DNA of 46,475 nucleotides from Flavobacterium sp. (GCA_016787805.1 JAEUTY010000051.1:1-46475); one strand, 5' to 3'; positions 18,488 to 27,985 are shown, counted from the stretch's first letter. Made by a program: numbers and translations. The notes: generated from the sequence alone by a model not told the origin.

Positions 18488-18849
18488 TGAAAAAGTGGAT
18501 GTATAATTTACCTGAAGTATTTTTATTATTGCTCTCGGCTTATTGGTTTTTGGATAATTTTATTCAGAATAAAAATTTCAATATTTTTGCACTTATAACT
18601 ATTTTGTTGCTTGCAAGTCAATTGATTTTTGCCAATAAGTTGATTGGTGTTTTTCTCGGCTTTATCACAAGTTTGTTTTCACTGTATATGATGTTAGCTG
18701 TTTTAGATGAATTTAATGATTTTAAAACAATAAATAGCCAAGCAATTCAATTATTGTTGTTCGGACTTTTCTTGTTTGGGGTTTCTTTTCTGTTGGGCAT
18801 TTTGATGTGCTATAAATACATCACGCTAAGCAGAAAACTAAAAATTTAA
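18487..18849 (+). CDS. Small integral membrane protein of unknown function
   Basis: 120 residues with four predicted hydrophobic segments (about 8-27, 32-48, 50-72 and 87-110), a charged DEFNDFKTINS loop and a basic end (SRKLKI). I do not recognise a family. It lies 57 bp after moxR, so it may belong to the same transcript. Its last 12 bp overlap the 3' end of the convergent gene at 18838, with the TAG stop of that gene read from the opposite strand inside its last codons. Confidence 0.65.
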   Translation: MKKWMYNLPEVFLLLLSAYWFLDNFIQNKNFNIFALITILLLASQLIFANKLIGVFLGFITSLFSLYMMLAVLDEFNDFKTINSQAIQLLLFGLFLFGVSFLLGILMCYKYITLSRKLKI

Positions 18850-19968
18850 TTTTTCATCCAGCTCTTTGTCGTAAAAGAATAAAAACATACTTCCCATCAT
18901 ATCTTGGGTTACTTTTGTGGTGTTGTCAACATCCATAGTTAAAATATAGTGATGGTTCGGGTACATCCAAATTCCTACTTCTGAAGAAAAAGCATCAATT
19001 TTTGTTAATCCGATACGATTTTTATGATTGATGACATTGCTTTTGAAGACTATTTTATTAGTCGTTTTGTCTAGTAAAGTAATCGATGTTGTAAAAGGAT
19101 GAACGTGAACAGCTGCTGCATGCAATCGTAAACTGTCTTTCATTTGCAATTGACCGTCAATACTGCTCTCGTAAGTTTTTCTGCCTTTCGGAATTACCCA
19201 ATGTCCCGACAACATATTGCCTTTTCCGTCAGGATAACTATGGTTTTTTGTTTCAACAGGAATACACTGATTGCTGGCAGGATCTAATGGTTCTTTGAAA
19301 GGATCATTTTTGTCGTAGGGCAACTCAATAAAAACTGTTTGACTCATCAATGGTTTCAGCTTTTTGTCTTTTGTATATGCTATTGAAACTTCATGCTTAA
19401 TCAATCTGTTTTCGTCAGGAAGATTGTGGTTTAAAGATTGTGTGGTAACATACAAAAACTCGTTACCTTTCATCGGAATTCCATAACCATTTGGTAAACT
19501 AAATTTTTCTAAACCATGCGACAACGAAGTCATACGTGGGTATTGTTTGCCGATTCGGTCTTTTAAATCCAAACTTGTGTAATAGTTAACATCATTAAAG
19601 TCAACGTTGGTATGGCAAATAAAGTCGTTAGAAATCAATTTTTTGGTTTTAGAATCCAGCGCTTTTACTTCAAACGAAGTTATCCATACCATCGTCGAGT
19701 CTGTAGTAAGTTGTACGTAATTAGTGGCTTTCGGGCCTTCCATTGATTTGTATATTCCGTCTATATAAAAATCGGGAGAAATCATTTTGTAAACGGTCGA
19801 ATTGTTTTGTACAATCCAATCATTGTCAATGATTCCAGTTTTTTGTAGTACATACGTTTTTACAATTGCCTTGTGCCTATTACTCAACTGCGAATAATAA
19901 ATTCCACCACCAACAATAACAAGAAGCGTAAAAACTCCTAAAAATTTATATATCTTTGATTTTCTCAT
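18838..19968 (-). CDS. Membrane-anchored protein resembling copper type II (PHM-like) monooxygenases
   Basis: 376 residues from the ATG at 19968. One N-terminal membrane anchor (about 8-26) is followed by a periplasmic or extracytoplasmic domain. The order of motifs follows peptidylglycine alpha-hydroxylating monooxygenase: CHTN with H119 (position of the CuH His pair), LPNGYGIPM followed by TTQSLNHN with H181 (like the QVHYG His), HVHPF with H288 and H290 (like the CuM HxH), then DMMGSMFLFFYD with M358 (like the DEM Met ligand). Only one His is seen where PHM has two. The assignment is motif-based and could be a non-catalytic relative. It overlaps the convergent small membrane gene by 12 bp, and its start is 20 bp from a divergent acyltransferase. 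Confidence 0.6.
   Translation of the reverse strand: MRKSKIYKFLGVFTLLVIVGGGIYYSQLSNRHKAIVKTYVLQKTGIIDNDWIVQNNSTVYKMISPDFYIDGIYKSMEGPKATNYVQLTTDSTMVWITSFEVKALDSKTKKLISNDFICHTNVDFNDVNYYTSLDLKDRIGKQYPRMTSLSHGLEKFSLPNGYGIPMKGNEFLYVTTQSLNHNLPDENRLIKHEVSIAYTKDKKLKPLMSQTVFIELPYDKNDPFKEPLDPASNQCIPVETKNHSYPDGKGNMLSGHWVIPKGRKTYESSIDGQLQMKDSLRLHAAAVHVHPFTTSITLLDKTTNKIVFKSNVINHKNRIGLTKIDAFSSEVGIWMYPNHHYILTMDVDNTTKVTQDMMGSMFLFFYDKELDEKLNF
19951..19958 (+). promoter_or_regulatory. Bacteroidetes -7 box TATCTTTG
   Basis: An exact TAnnTTTG match 30 bp before the acyltransferase ATG at 19989. It lies inside the first codons of the divergent PHM-like gene. Confidence 0.4.
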
Positions 19969-19973
19969 CCTTA

Positions 19974-19981
19974 CAAAAATA
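19974..19981 (-). promoter_or_regulatory. Bacteroidetes -7 box TATTTTTG (minus strand)
   Basis: An exact TAnnTTTG match ending 5 bp before the ATG at 19968. Transcription would start at or next to the A of that ATG, predicting a leaderless or nearly leaderless mRNA. Confidence 0.4.
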
Positions 19982-19988
19982 CAATAAT

Positions 19989-21104
19989 ATGATTGAAAAG
20001 TCACAAAGCGAACGAGTTTTTGGACTCGATTTGATGCGAGCAACAGCAATTCTTATGGTGTTAAGTTCGCATGTACTATGGATTTATCCACCCAAAAGTT
20101 CGCTTATTTCGCAATTTTTTCAACTCTTTGGCTTCTTAGGTGTTGAGGTATTTTTTGTGTTGAGCGGATTTTTAATCGGAACTATTTTTTACAAATTGTA
20201 CACCAAAGAGGATTTCAAATTAGCAACCGTTTTTTATTTTTTAAAACGCCGTTGGTTCCGAACTTTACCCAATTATTACCTGTTTTTTGTTGTCAATATT
20301 ATCATCGGGTTGATTATCGGTTATCCTTTGCCTAGTTTGTGGAAATACTTAATTTTTCTTCAAAATTTATACACCACAATGCTGCCGTTTTATCCCGATT
20401 CGTGGAGCTTGGCCATTGAAGAATATACGTATGCAATTTTCCCTTTTTCAGTCTTCATTATTACTTATTTGGTCAAGCCAAAAAATAAAAAAATGACTTT
20501 TATCGCAGTGGTTTTATCATTAATAGTGGTTTTTATTTTAAACAAATGGCATTACAATGCAACCACCACCAACACCACTTTAATACAGTGGAATGTATCG
20601 TTAAAAGATATCGTAATGTATCGAATTGACGCTATTTTGTATGGTGTAGTTTTCAGTTGGATTGCATTTAATTACAAAGTATTTTGGGCAAAAAACAAAG
20701 TGAATTTTGCCTTTGTTGGTTTGGTTTTGTTGCTGTTTATGTACATTGGAATTGGTTTTTTACAAATTACAATCGAAAAACATCCAACGTTTTGGAATGT
20801 ATTTTACTTGCCAATAACTTCAATTACAATGGCGTGTTTTCTGCCCATTCTTTCCGAATGGAAAACAACTAAATTACCTTTCAAAAATACGATAGTCACT
20901 ATCAGTTTGATTTCGTATTCGTATTACTTGATCCATTACGGAATTGTGTTGCAATTGATGAAACATTTTATTCCAACGGAAGGTTTGCCAATGTACTTGT
21001 TGCATTTATATACGTTGGCATTTTTGATTATTTCTTTCGGATTATCGTACCTAAATTTCAAATATTTCGAGAAACCCGTAATGGATTTAAGGGATAAATT
21101 TTAG
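19989..21104 (+). CDS. Acyltransferase 3 family membrane protein
   Basis: 371 residues from the ATG at 19989. An upstream ATG at 19956 would start inside the promoter and the divergent gene. The product has about ten transmembrane segments and the acyltransferase-3 landmarks: FGLDLMRATAILMVLSSHV with the conserved His, GVEVFFVLSGFLIG, a basic RRWFRTLPNYY loop, and SWSLAIEEYTY. Family members transfer acetyl or other acyl groups to surface polysaccharides, lipids or peptidoglycan from the cytoplasmic face. The substrate cannot be read from the sequence. It is divergently arranged with the PHM-like gene. Confidence 0.9.
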   Translation: MIEKSQSERVFGLDLMRATAILMVLSSHVLWIYPPKSSLISQFFQLFGFLGVEVFFVLSGFLIGTIFYKLYTKEDFKLATVFYFLKRRWFRTLPNYYLFFVVNIIIGLIIGYPLPSLWKYLIFLQNLYTTMLPFYPDSWSLAIEEYTYAIFPFSVFIITYLVKPKNKKMTFIAVVLSLIVVFILNKWHYNATTTNTTLIQWNVSLKDIVMYRIDAILYGVVFSWIAFNYKVFWAKNKVNFAFVGLVLLLFMYIGIGFLQITIEKHPTFWNVFYLPITSITMACFLPILSEWKTTKLPFKNTIVTISLISYSYYLIHYGIVLQLMKHFIPTEGLPMYLLHLYTLAFLIISFGLSYLNFKYFEKPVMDLRDKF

Positions 21105-21233
21105 AAAATAGCATTTTTTAGCGTTTTAAATGTTTATTCGATAAAAATAACGAAGCTAAATTTTGGTATTCGTAATTATTTCGAAACGAACAAGATATTT
21201 CATTGAATTTTTTTTAATAATACAACGTTTTCG

Positions 21234-21241
21234 TAAATTTG
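21234..21241 (+). promoter_or_regulatory. Bacteroidetes -7 box TAAATTTG
   Basis: An exact TAnnTTTG match 28 bp before the aconitase ATG at 21270. Confidence 0.5.
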
Positions 21242-21269
21242 CACTGCGAACAAATAATCCTATTTTATT

Positions 21270-23537
21270 ATGGCTTTTGATATTGAAATGATTAAAAAAG
21301 TGTACGCAACTATGGCAGAACGTGTTGATAAAGCACGTGATTTAGTTGGTCGTCCACTTACCCTTTCTGAAAAGATTTTATACTCACATTTATGGGAAGG
21401 AATGCCTTCTCAAGCTTTTTCTCGCGGAAAAGATTATGTTGATTTTGCTCCAGATAGAGTAGCTTGCCAAGATGCAACTGCTCAAATGGCTTTGTTGCAA
21501 TTCATGCACGCTGGAAAAAAAACAGTTGCTGTTCCAACAACAGTTCATTGTGATCACTTAATTCAAGCCAAAGTGGGTGCAACAACCGACTTAGCGGTTG
21601 CCAATTCACAATCAAAAGAAGTTTTCGACTTCCTTTCGTCAGTTTCTAATAAATACGGAATCGGTTTCTGGAAACCAGGTTCTGGAATTATTCACCAAAT
21701 TGTTCTCGAAAATTATGCGTTCCCAGGTGGAATGATGATTGGAACCGATTCACATACTGTAAATGCTGGCGGTTTAGGAATGTTAGCTATAGGAGTTGGT
21801 GGTGCTGATGCTGTTGATGTAATGTCAGGAATGTCATGGGAATTGAAATTTCCTAAATTAATTGGAGTTAAATTAACCGGAAAATTAAATGGTTGGACAG
21901 CTCCAAAAGATGTGATTTTGAAAGTAGCCGATATTCTAACTGTAAAAGGAGGAACGGGCGCAATTGTAGAATATTTCGGAGAAGGAGCAACCAATATGTC
22001 GTGTACTGGAAAAGGAACCATTTGTAATATGGGAGCGGAAATTGGTGCAACCACTTCCACTTTCGGTTACGATGATTCGATGCGAAGATATTTAGCAGCA
22101 ACAGGTCGTCAAGATGTGGTTGATGCTGCTGATACAGTAGCAGCTTATCTTACTGGTGACGCTGAAGTTTACGCTAATCCAAACCAATATTTTGATCAAG
22201 TAATCGAAATTAATTTGTCTGAATTAGAACCACACATCAATGGTCCTTTTACTCCAGATAGAGGAACGCCAGTTTCTAAAATGAAAGAAGAAGCAACCAA
22301 GAACGATTGGCCTTTAAAAGTAGAATGGGGATTAATTGGTTCCTGTACAAATTCCTCATACGAAGACATGGCTCGCGCCGCTTCTATTGTAGAGCAAGCT
22401 GTAGCACACGGAATTACTCCAAAGGCCGAATTCGGAATCAATCCAGGTTCAGAGCAAATTCGTTACACTATCGAAAGAGACGGAATCATTGCTACGTTTG
22501 AAAAAATGGGAACCAAAGTATTTACTAATGCATGTGGACCATGTATTGGACAATGGGATAGAGCAGGAGCAGACAAAGGTGAAAAGAACACGATTGTTCA
22601 CTCGTTCAACAGAAACTTCTCTAAACGTGCCGATGGAAATCCAAATACGCATGCTTTTGTAACTTCTCCAGAAATGGTGGCTGCTTTAGCAATTTCGGGC
22701 GATTTATCGTTCAATCCAATTACAGATACTTTGTTGAATGACAAAGGTGAAGCGGTAAAACTAAATCCACCAACAGGTGACGAATTACCAAAAAGAGGTT
22801 TTGATGTAGAAGATGCTGGTTTCCAAGCACCAGCAGCCGACGGAAGTAGCGTACAAGTAGTAGTTTCTCCAACTTCAGATCGTTTGCAACTTTTAGCACC
22901 ATTTGATCCTTGGGACGGAAATAACATTACAGGAGCGAAATTGTTAATCAAGGCTTTCGGAAAATGTACTACCGATCACATTTCAATGGCAGGTCCATGG
23001 TTGCGCTTCCGTGGACACTTAGATAATATTTCGAACAATATGTTGATTGGAGCCGTAAATGCTTTCAATCAAGAAGCCAATAAAGTGAAAAACCAAATAA
23101 CGGGTCAATACGACGCAGTGCCAGCCGTTGCTAGAGCTTACAAGGCTGCAAATGTGCCCAGTATTGTCGTTGGTGATCAAAACTACGGCGAAGGTTCTTC
23201 ACGCGAACATGCCGCTATGGAACCACGTTTCTTGGGTGTAAAAGCGGTTTTAGTAAAATCGTTCGCACGTATTCACGAAACCAATTTGAAGAAACAAGGT
23301 ATGTTGGCATTGACATTTGCTAACGAAGCCGATTATGATAAAATTAAAGAAGACGATACTTTCAACTTTGTTGACTTAACGAGTTTTGCGCCGAACAAAC
23401 CATTAACTATAGAAATCGTTCACGCCGATGGTTCGAAAGAAAACATCTTAGCGAATCACACGTACAACGATAGTCAAATTGGTTGGTTTAAAGCAGGCTC
23501 AGCACTGAACTTGATTGCTGCCGCAGGTAACGCCTAA
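21270..23537 (+). CDS. acn: Aconitate hydratase (mitochondrial-type)
   Basis: Converts citrate to isocitrate via cis-aconitate in the TCA cycle; cytoplasmic, with a [4Fe-4S] cluster. 755 residues, as expected for the mitochondrial-type family. Visible motifs are [24 protein letters not shown], the cluster cysteines in GSCTNSS and ACGPCIGQW, and the C-terminal swivel domain with the GSSREHAA substrate-binding motif. It is a single gene with its own promoter and a bidirectional terminator. Confidence 0.97.
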   Translation: MAFDIEMIKKVYATMAERVDKARDLVGRPLTLSEKILYSHLWEGMPSQAFSRGKDYVDFAPDRVACQDATAQMALLQFMHAGKKTVAVPTTVHCDHLIQAKVGATTDLAVANSQSKEVFDFLSSVSNKYGIGFWKPGSGIIHQIVLENYAFPGGMMIGTDSHTVNAGGLGMLAIGVGGADAVDVMSGMSWELKFPKLIGVKLTGKLNGWTAPKDVILKVADILTVKGGTGAIVEYFGEGATNMSCTGKGTICNMGAEIGATTSTFGYDDSMRRYLAATGRQDVVDAADTVAAYLTGDAEVYANPNQYFDQVIEINLSELEPHINGPFTPDRGTPVSKMKEEATKNDWPLKVEWGLIGSCTNSSYEDMARAASIVEQAVAHGITPKAEFGINPGSEQIRYTIERDGIIATFEKMGTKVFTNACGPCIGQWDRAGADKGEKNTIVHSFNRNFSKRADGNPNTHAFVTSPEMVAALAISGDLSFNPITDTLLNDKGEAVKLNPPTGDELPKRGFDVEDAGFQAPAADGSSVQVVVSPTSDRLQLLAPFDPWDGNNITGAKLLIKAFGKCTTDHISMAGPWLRFRGHLDNISNNMLIGAVNAFNQEANKVKNQITGQYDAVPAVARAYKAANVPSIVVGDQNYGEGSSREHAAMEPRFLGVKAVLVKSFARIHETNLKKQGMLALTFANEADYDKIKEDDTFNFVDLTSFAPNKPLTIEIVHADGSKENILANHTYNDSQIGWFKAGSALNLIAAAGNA

Positions 23538-23562
23538 GGTTAGTAATACATTTTTGCAAAAG

Positions 23563-23590
23563 AAAAACGCTCCTAATGGGAGCGTTTTTT
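23563..23590. terminator. Bidirectional hairpin terminator
   Basis: A 6-bp GC-rich stem (23568-23573 with 23579-23584) is extended by A5 on one side and T6 on the other. It separates convergent aconitase and the small secreted protein. Confidence 0.85.
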
Positions 23591-23594
23591 ATTT

Positions 23595-23966
23595 TTAAGC
23601 CTTTTTGTAAATTTCCGTAAGACCATTGTCCCATTCTACTTTTTCGTAATAGAAATTAATAGAAGTCAATTTTCCTCTTTTATTGATGTAACATTTTCCT
23701 GTTACTTTAGCATTATTTGCATTAATAATGATGGTGTCGCCAGTAGTAAAATTATTGTCTTTTATTTCATAATATACTTTAGCAGCTACTTCATCTTTTA
23801 TTTGATGCTTTGAGTTGAATGTGCTTACTATTGTAGTTTCATTGGTTCCCATTACAACGTATTCCATTCCGTTGTATCCGTAGTTGTACGTAGAAATTTT
23901 CTTACTCTCTTGAGCAAAAGCAAAGCTTCCAACTAACAGCACTGCTAGCATAAATAGTTTTCTCAT
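23595..23966 (-). CDS. Small secreted protein of unknown function
   Basis: 123 residues with a clear signal peptide (MRKLFMLAVLLVGSFAFAQ). The mature part is beta-rich with alternating charged residues (YNYGYNGMEYVVMGTNE, VYYEIKDNNF, GKCYINKRGKLTSINFYYEKVEW) and has one cysteine. I do not recognise a family. There is no T9SS sorting domain and no lipobox, so it is probably periplasmic. It is a single gene, convergent with aconitase. Confidence 0.75.
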   Translation of the reverse strand: MRKLFMLAVLLVGSFAFAQESKKISTYNYGYNGMEYVVMGTNETTIVSTFNSKHQIKDEVAAKVYYEIKDNNFTTGDTIIINANNAKVTGKCYINKRGKLTSINFYYEKVEWDNGLTEIYKKA

Positions 23967-24092
23967 TATTGTAGATTTTGGGTTTAATCTAAATCAACGA
24001 CCAAAATAGAAAAAAATTGCGGATTAAAAAATTAATTATCACAATTTCCTATTACCTTTTGATAATAACAAAATGACTAGCAAAAACCCTAC

Positions 24093-24812
24093 CTACTTTT
24101 TATGAACATCTTTAAATTTTAACATTTCAAGCAACTGTTGTTCTTTTTCATTGTCAAATCCGCATGAGGTTTGGAACTCTTTTGGATTTTCATAAGTTCC
24201 AAAAAGCATATCCCACCAAACAATGTCGCCATAATTATTGGTGTGTTTGTTGTATTCATGATGAATGCGATGCATCTCTGGACGTTGAAAAATATATCCA
24301 ATCCATTGCGGTGTTTTAACATTGGTATGGTAAAAGAATTCGCCAAGCGCTGTAAATAGAGTATAGATAGCACCAGCTTCAATACTTAATCCTAAGAATG
24401 AGTAAATCAACAAACTTCCAATGATGGAGTTGACAGTCATTTCTAATGGATGTTTGTAAAATGAAGTGATGACTTCGATTCGCTGTGGACTATGGTGAAT
24501 TTGATGAAAATGCAACCATAAAAAATCGATAGTATGACGCCAACGGTGCCACCAATAAAAAATAAATGTGGCAATAAAATACGCGATAAAACCACCTAAA
24601 TATGGGTTTACATGCTCTGATAAGTGAAATGCTGAAAATTCAGAAAGCCACTTTTCCCAGGTGAATCCTGCGAGGGTCACAACACCCAATTGAACAAAAT
24701 TTACTGCCAAAACACGAATGGTCCATGTTGGCACTTCAGGAAGTTTCCATCCTGGAATGAGTCGCTCTAATAAAAAGCAAAACCCAAAAACGATAAAAAT
24801 TAGGGTTAACAT
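24093..24812 (-). CDS. Sterol desaturase / fatty acid hydroxylase superfamily membrane protein
   Basis: 239 residues from the ATG at 24812. The longer frame starts at 24917, inside the loop of the GAPDH terminator, so I reject that start. Membrane helices surround the three di-iron histidine clusters of the family: HRWRH, HQIHH and HRIHHEYNKH, with WWDMLFGTYE near the end. Members hydroxylate or desaturate fatty acids, sterols or carotenoids using O2. The substrate is not evident; flavobacterial lipids or zeaxanthin-type pigments are possible. It is a single gene. Confidence 0.9.
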   Translation of the reverse strand: MLTLIFIVFGFCFLLERLIPGWKLPEVPTWTIRVLAVNFVQLGVVTLAGFTWEKWLSEFSAFHLSEHVNPYLGGFIAYFIATFIFYWWHRWRHTIDFLWLHFHQIHHSPQRIEVITSFYKHPLEMTVNSIIGSLLIYSFLGLSIEAGAIYTLFTALGEFFYHTNVKTPQWIGYIFQRPEMHRIHHEYNKHTNNYGDIVWWDMLFGTYENPKEFQTSCGFDNEKEQQLLEMLKFKDVHKK

Positions 24813-24896
24813 AACTGATTGTTTTTTGATGATTGATAATTCAATAAGTAGATAAACAAAAAGGGATGTTACTGTTTGTATCGTTAGTGTTTTGTT

Positions 24897-24931
24897 AAAA
24901 AAAAATCCGCTACTCATTCAAGCAACGGATT
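24897..24931 (-). terminator. Rho-independent terminator of GAPDH gene
   Basis: Read on the minus strand, an 11-bp stem with two G-U pairs (24931-24921 with 24914-24904) is followed by a run of U. It lies 32 bp after the GAPDH stop. Confidence 0.7.
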
Positions 24932-24962
24932 AATGTAATTAATAATTGGGTTTTATATTCTA

Positions 24963-26411
24963 TTAATAGTAAGTGTATCTTCTAACTTTAGCGATGTATT
25001 TGGCCAGACGAATCACTTGGTGGCTGTAACCGTATTCGTTGTCGTACCAAACGTACAAAACAATGTTTTTTCCATCACCTGAAACGATAGTAGCATTACT
25101 GTCGTAAATAGACGGAGCCGAAGTGCCAACAATATCAGACGAAACCAATTCGTTGTTTAATGAATACTTGATTTGCTCAACTAATTCGCCTTCTAAAGCG
25201 TATTTTTTCATAATGTTGTTCACTTCTTCAACCGAAGTGTTTTTGCCCACTTCCAAATTCAAAACTACTAGCGAACCATTCGGAACTGGAACTCGAATCG
25301 CATTGGAAGTTAATTTTCCAGCCAAACTTGGTAAGGCTTTTGCAACGGCACTTCCAGCACCAGTTTCAGTGATTACCATGTTTAGGGCAGCGGCTCTTCC
25401 ACGACGGTATTTTTTGTGCATATTATCCACCAAATTTTGGTCGTTGGTATACGCGTGAATTGTTTCTAAATGTCCTTTTACAACACCTAAAGTATCTTCA
25501 ACTGCTTTTAAAATCGGAGTAATAGCGTTGGTTGTACACGATGCCGCAGAATAAATAGTTACTTCATCCGGATTGTAATCTTCGTGGTTTACTCCATAAA
25601 CGATATTCGGAACGCCTTTTCCAGGAGCAGTCAACAATACTTTATCAACTCCTTTTGAGGTCAAATGACGTTTTAATGCCTCTTCTGTAGTGAATGCTCC
25701 AGTGTTGTCAATAACCAAAGCATCTTCAATTCCGTATTGTGTATAATCAATATCTTCAGGAGCATTGGCTGTGATGATGTGAACTGTAGTTCCGTTGATG
25801 ATCAAAGCATTGTTTTCGGCATCTGCAGTAACAGAGCCTTCAAAATCGCCGTGAACTGAGTCGTAGCGTAATAATGACGCTCTTTTCTCTAAAGATTGTG
25901 CATCGTTTCTATCGCGAGTAACAATAGCTCTCAAACGCAACTGTTGACCTTTACCAATTTTACTCATCATTTCACGAGCCAACAAACGACCAATACGTCC
26001 AAATCCGTACAAAACAACATCTTTTGGTTTGATCTCTTGCGAATTTTTGGCATTGCGTAATTTGTCAATTACAAAGGCTTTGGCATCGTTGTATTTATTG
26101 TCTTCCAAATGGTATTCGTAAGTCAATTTACCAATATCAATGCGCGATGGCGGTAAATCTAAACTTTCAATAGCACGCGCAATTTCAACCGAATCAAAAA
26201 TATTAATTGGTTTTTGAACGAATTCGCCAGCGTATTCATGTAAGTTGATAATGTCGCTTACGTTTCGGTCGATTAATTGGTTTCTAAAAAGAACCAATTC
26301 AATCGATTTGTCGTACCATAAATCGCTTACAATTTTGATAAATTCTACGCCTGCTTTTCGTCTGTCAGCCTGAAAAGAAAGCTCTTTTTCGTAAATAGTG
26401 TTGTTATTCAT
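24963..26411 (-). CDS. gap: Glyceraldehyde-3-phosphate dehydrogenase with N-terminal extension
   Basis: Oxidises glyceraldehyde-3-phosphate to 1,3-bisphosphoglycerate. From the ATG at 26411 (MNNNTIYEKELSFQ) the product is 482 residues, against about 335 for classical GAPDH. The additional 130 residues form a charged, helical N-terminal region. The core begins at VVLYGFGRIGRL (Rossmann loop) and contains YDSVHG, the catalytic SCTTN, HAYTNDQNLVD, RRGRAAALNM and WYDNEYGYSHQ. The usual acidic residue after the second Rossmann strand is not obvious (AIVTRDRND), so NAD versus NADP preference is uncertain. N-terminally extended GAPDH is known in Bacteroidetes. It is a single gene with a promoter box at 26490-26497 and a terminator. 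Confidence 0.95.
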   Translation of the reverse strand: MNNNTIYEKELSFQADRRKAGVEFIKIVSDLWYDKSIELVLFRNQLIDRNVSDIINLHEYAGEFVQKPINIFDSVEIARAIESLDLPPSRIDIGKLTYEYHLEDNKYNDAKAFVIDKLRNAKNSQEIKPKDVVLYGFGRIGRLLAREMMSKIGKGQQLRLRAIVTRDRNDAQSLEKRASLLRYDSVHGDFEGSVTADAENNALIINGTTVHIITANAPEDIDYTQYGIEDALVIDNTGAFTTEEALKRHLTSKGVDKVLLTAPGKGVPNIVYGVNHEDYNPDEVTIYSAASCTTNAITPILKAVEDTLGVVKGHLETIHAYTNDQNLVDNMHKKYRRGRAAALNMVITETGAGSAVAKALPSLAGKLTSNAIRVPVPNGSLVVLNLEVGKNTSVEEVNNIMKKYALEGELVEQIKYSLNNELVSSDIVGTSAPSIYDSNATIVSGDGKNIVLYVWYDNEYGYSHQVIRLAKYIAKVRRYTYY

Positions 26412-26489
26412 AAAGAGAAAGATATAAGTGTGTTGTTTATTCCGAACGTATTTCAAATTCTTACGCTATTGCTAACAAAAAATCTGCGG

Positions 26490-26497
26490 CAAAAATA
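26490..26497 (-). promoter_or_regulatory. Bacteroidetes -7 box TATTTTTG (minus strand)
   Basis: An exact TAnnTTTG match upstream of the GAPDH gene, leaving a leader of roughly 75 nt. It lies between the protease terminator and the GAPDH start. Confidence 0.45.
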
Positions 26498-26539
26498 TAA
26501 TTTTGAATTGTTTTACGAAAACGATTTCGTGATTTTTTA

Positions 26540-26574
26540 TAAAAAAACCGTCGTAAGTAGAACTTGCGACGGTT
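26540..26574 (-). terminator. Rho-independent terminator of HtrA-like gene
   Basis: A 12-bp stem with one wobble pair (26546-26557 with 26563-26574), a 5-nt loop and a minus-strand U run. It is 19 bp after the protease stop. Confidence 0.8.
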
Positions 26575-26593
26575 TTGTGTTATGTGGAATAAA

Positions 26594-27985
26594 TTATTGA
26601 ATGATAAAACGCATTAGTTGACGATTTTTAAGTAATAATTGAACACTTACACCTTGGTTTTCAGCTTTGTTGCCAATGATTCGGGAAACAGTTTCAACAT
26701 CAGTAGCTTTAGCACCATCTACATTCAAGATAATGCTACCAACCAATTCGTCTTCGTATTGTTTCAACTGTTCGTTATTCACTTCTTTGATTTTTACGCC
26801 ATAATCTACTTTGAACGTTTTTTTGTCGGAAGCAGATAAATTTTCCAATTCCAAACCTTTCATTTCGGTAACTATGATATCATTTTTAACCAAAGTCACA
26901 GGAATAGTTTTGGTCACGCCATCACGAACAAAAGTCACCTGAACTTTATCGTTGGGACGTTTTGTATTGATGTATCCAGACAATTCTGCATAGGTACTGA
27001 TTTTTTGGTTATCCAATTTTTTGATGATATCGCCTTCTTTGATTCCGGCTTTTTCTGCACCTGAATTTTTATTGACTTTACTTACATAAAATCCTTCGGT
27101 GTCTTTAATTCCAATATCTTTAGAAACTTGACTGGTCAATTCACCTCCTTCAATACCTAAAATACCGCGTTGAACATTTCCAAATTCCATAATATCTTCG
27201 ATAATTTTGCGTGTAATGTTGGATGGAACGGCAAACGAATAACCAGCATAACTTCCAGTTGGAGATGAAATCATAGTATTGATTCCAATCAATTCACCTC
27301 GAGTATTTACCAACGCACCGCCCGAATTTCCTGGGTTTACCGCAGCGTCAGTTTGTATAAAGGATTGGATACCACGAGTGTCTAAATTTCTCGCTTTCGC
27401 AGATACAATTCCAGCTGTAACCGTCGAATTTAAATTGTACGGATTTCCAACTGCCAAAACCCATTCGCCTACTTTTACATTGTCAGAATCGGCAAAAGTA
27501 GAATAAGGCAACTTCTCGTCGGCATCAATTTTTAATAATGCAATATCCATTTTTTGATCGGTTCCAACCAAAGTGGCTTTGTATGATTTTTTGTTGTTTA
27601 ATGTAATTTCCAATTCAGTAGCATCCTGAATTACATGGTTGTTGGTTACGATATAACCATCTTCCGAAATGATGACACCCGAACCCGTTCCAATTTGCTC
27701 TTGTTGTTGTCCACCACCGCGTGATCCGTAGAAAAATTCCATTATCGGATTGTAAACCGTTCGAACGGAAACATTTTTTACGTGCACAACTGTGTGAATT
27801 GCTTTATCGGCAGCAGTAGTGAAATCAATGTTTTCAGCTCCCAAACCAACTGATTTTCCAAAATATTCGGGTGCTTGTGTTACGATCGATTTTTGAGCAC
27901 TATCTTCAATCAATAATTTATAAGCGCCCAAGGTTACAGCGCCACTCATAAGGGAAACTAAAAATAAACTAGATATTCTTTTCAT
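26594..27985 (-). CDS. HtrA/Deg family periplasmic serine protease
   Basis: 463 residues with an N-terminal membrane anchor or signal sequence (MKRISSLFLVSLMSGAVTLG). The trypsin-like domain carries the triad H117 (TNNHVIQ), D147 (KMDIALLKID) and S221 (NPGNSGGALV). A PDZ domain follows at about 280-375 (GFYVSKVNKNSGAEKAGIKEGDIIKKLDNQ), then a second, weaker PDZ at about 385-460. This is the DegP/DegQ layout for periplasmic quality control. It is a single gene with a promoter box at 28012-28019 and its own terminator, divergent from dapF. Confidence 0.95.
   Translation of the reverse strand: MKRISSLFLVSLMSGAVTLGAYKLLIEDSAQKSIVTQAPEYFGKSVGLGAENIDFTTAADKAIHTVVHVKNVSVRTVYNPIMEFFYGSRGGGQQQEQIGTGSGVIISEDGYIVTNNHVIQDATELEITLNNKKSYKATLVGTDQKMDIALLKIDADEKLPYSTFADSDNVKVGEWVLAVGNPYNLNSTVTAGIVSAKARNLDTRGIQSFIQTDAAVNPGNSGGALVNTRGELIGINTMISSPTGSYAGYSFAVPSNITRKIIEDIMEFGNVQRGILGIEGGELTSQVSKDIGIKDTEGFYVSKVNKNSGAEKAGIKEGDIIKKLDNQKISTYAELSGYINTKRPNDKVQVTFVRDGVTKTIPVTLVKNDIIVTEMKGLELENLSASDKKTFKVDYGVKIKEVNNEQLKQYEDELVGSIILNVDGAKATDVETVSRIIGNKAENQGVSVQLLLKNRQLMRFIIQ

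Noticed and set aside
24813-24917. Longer start for the fatty acid hydroxylase gene at 24917
   Set aside because: That ATG lies in the loop of the GAPDH terminator, and the extra residues add nothing family-typical.
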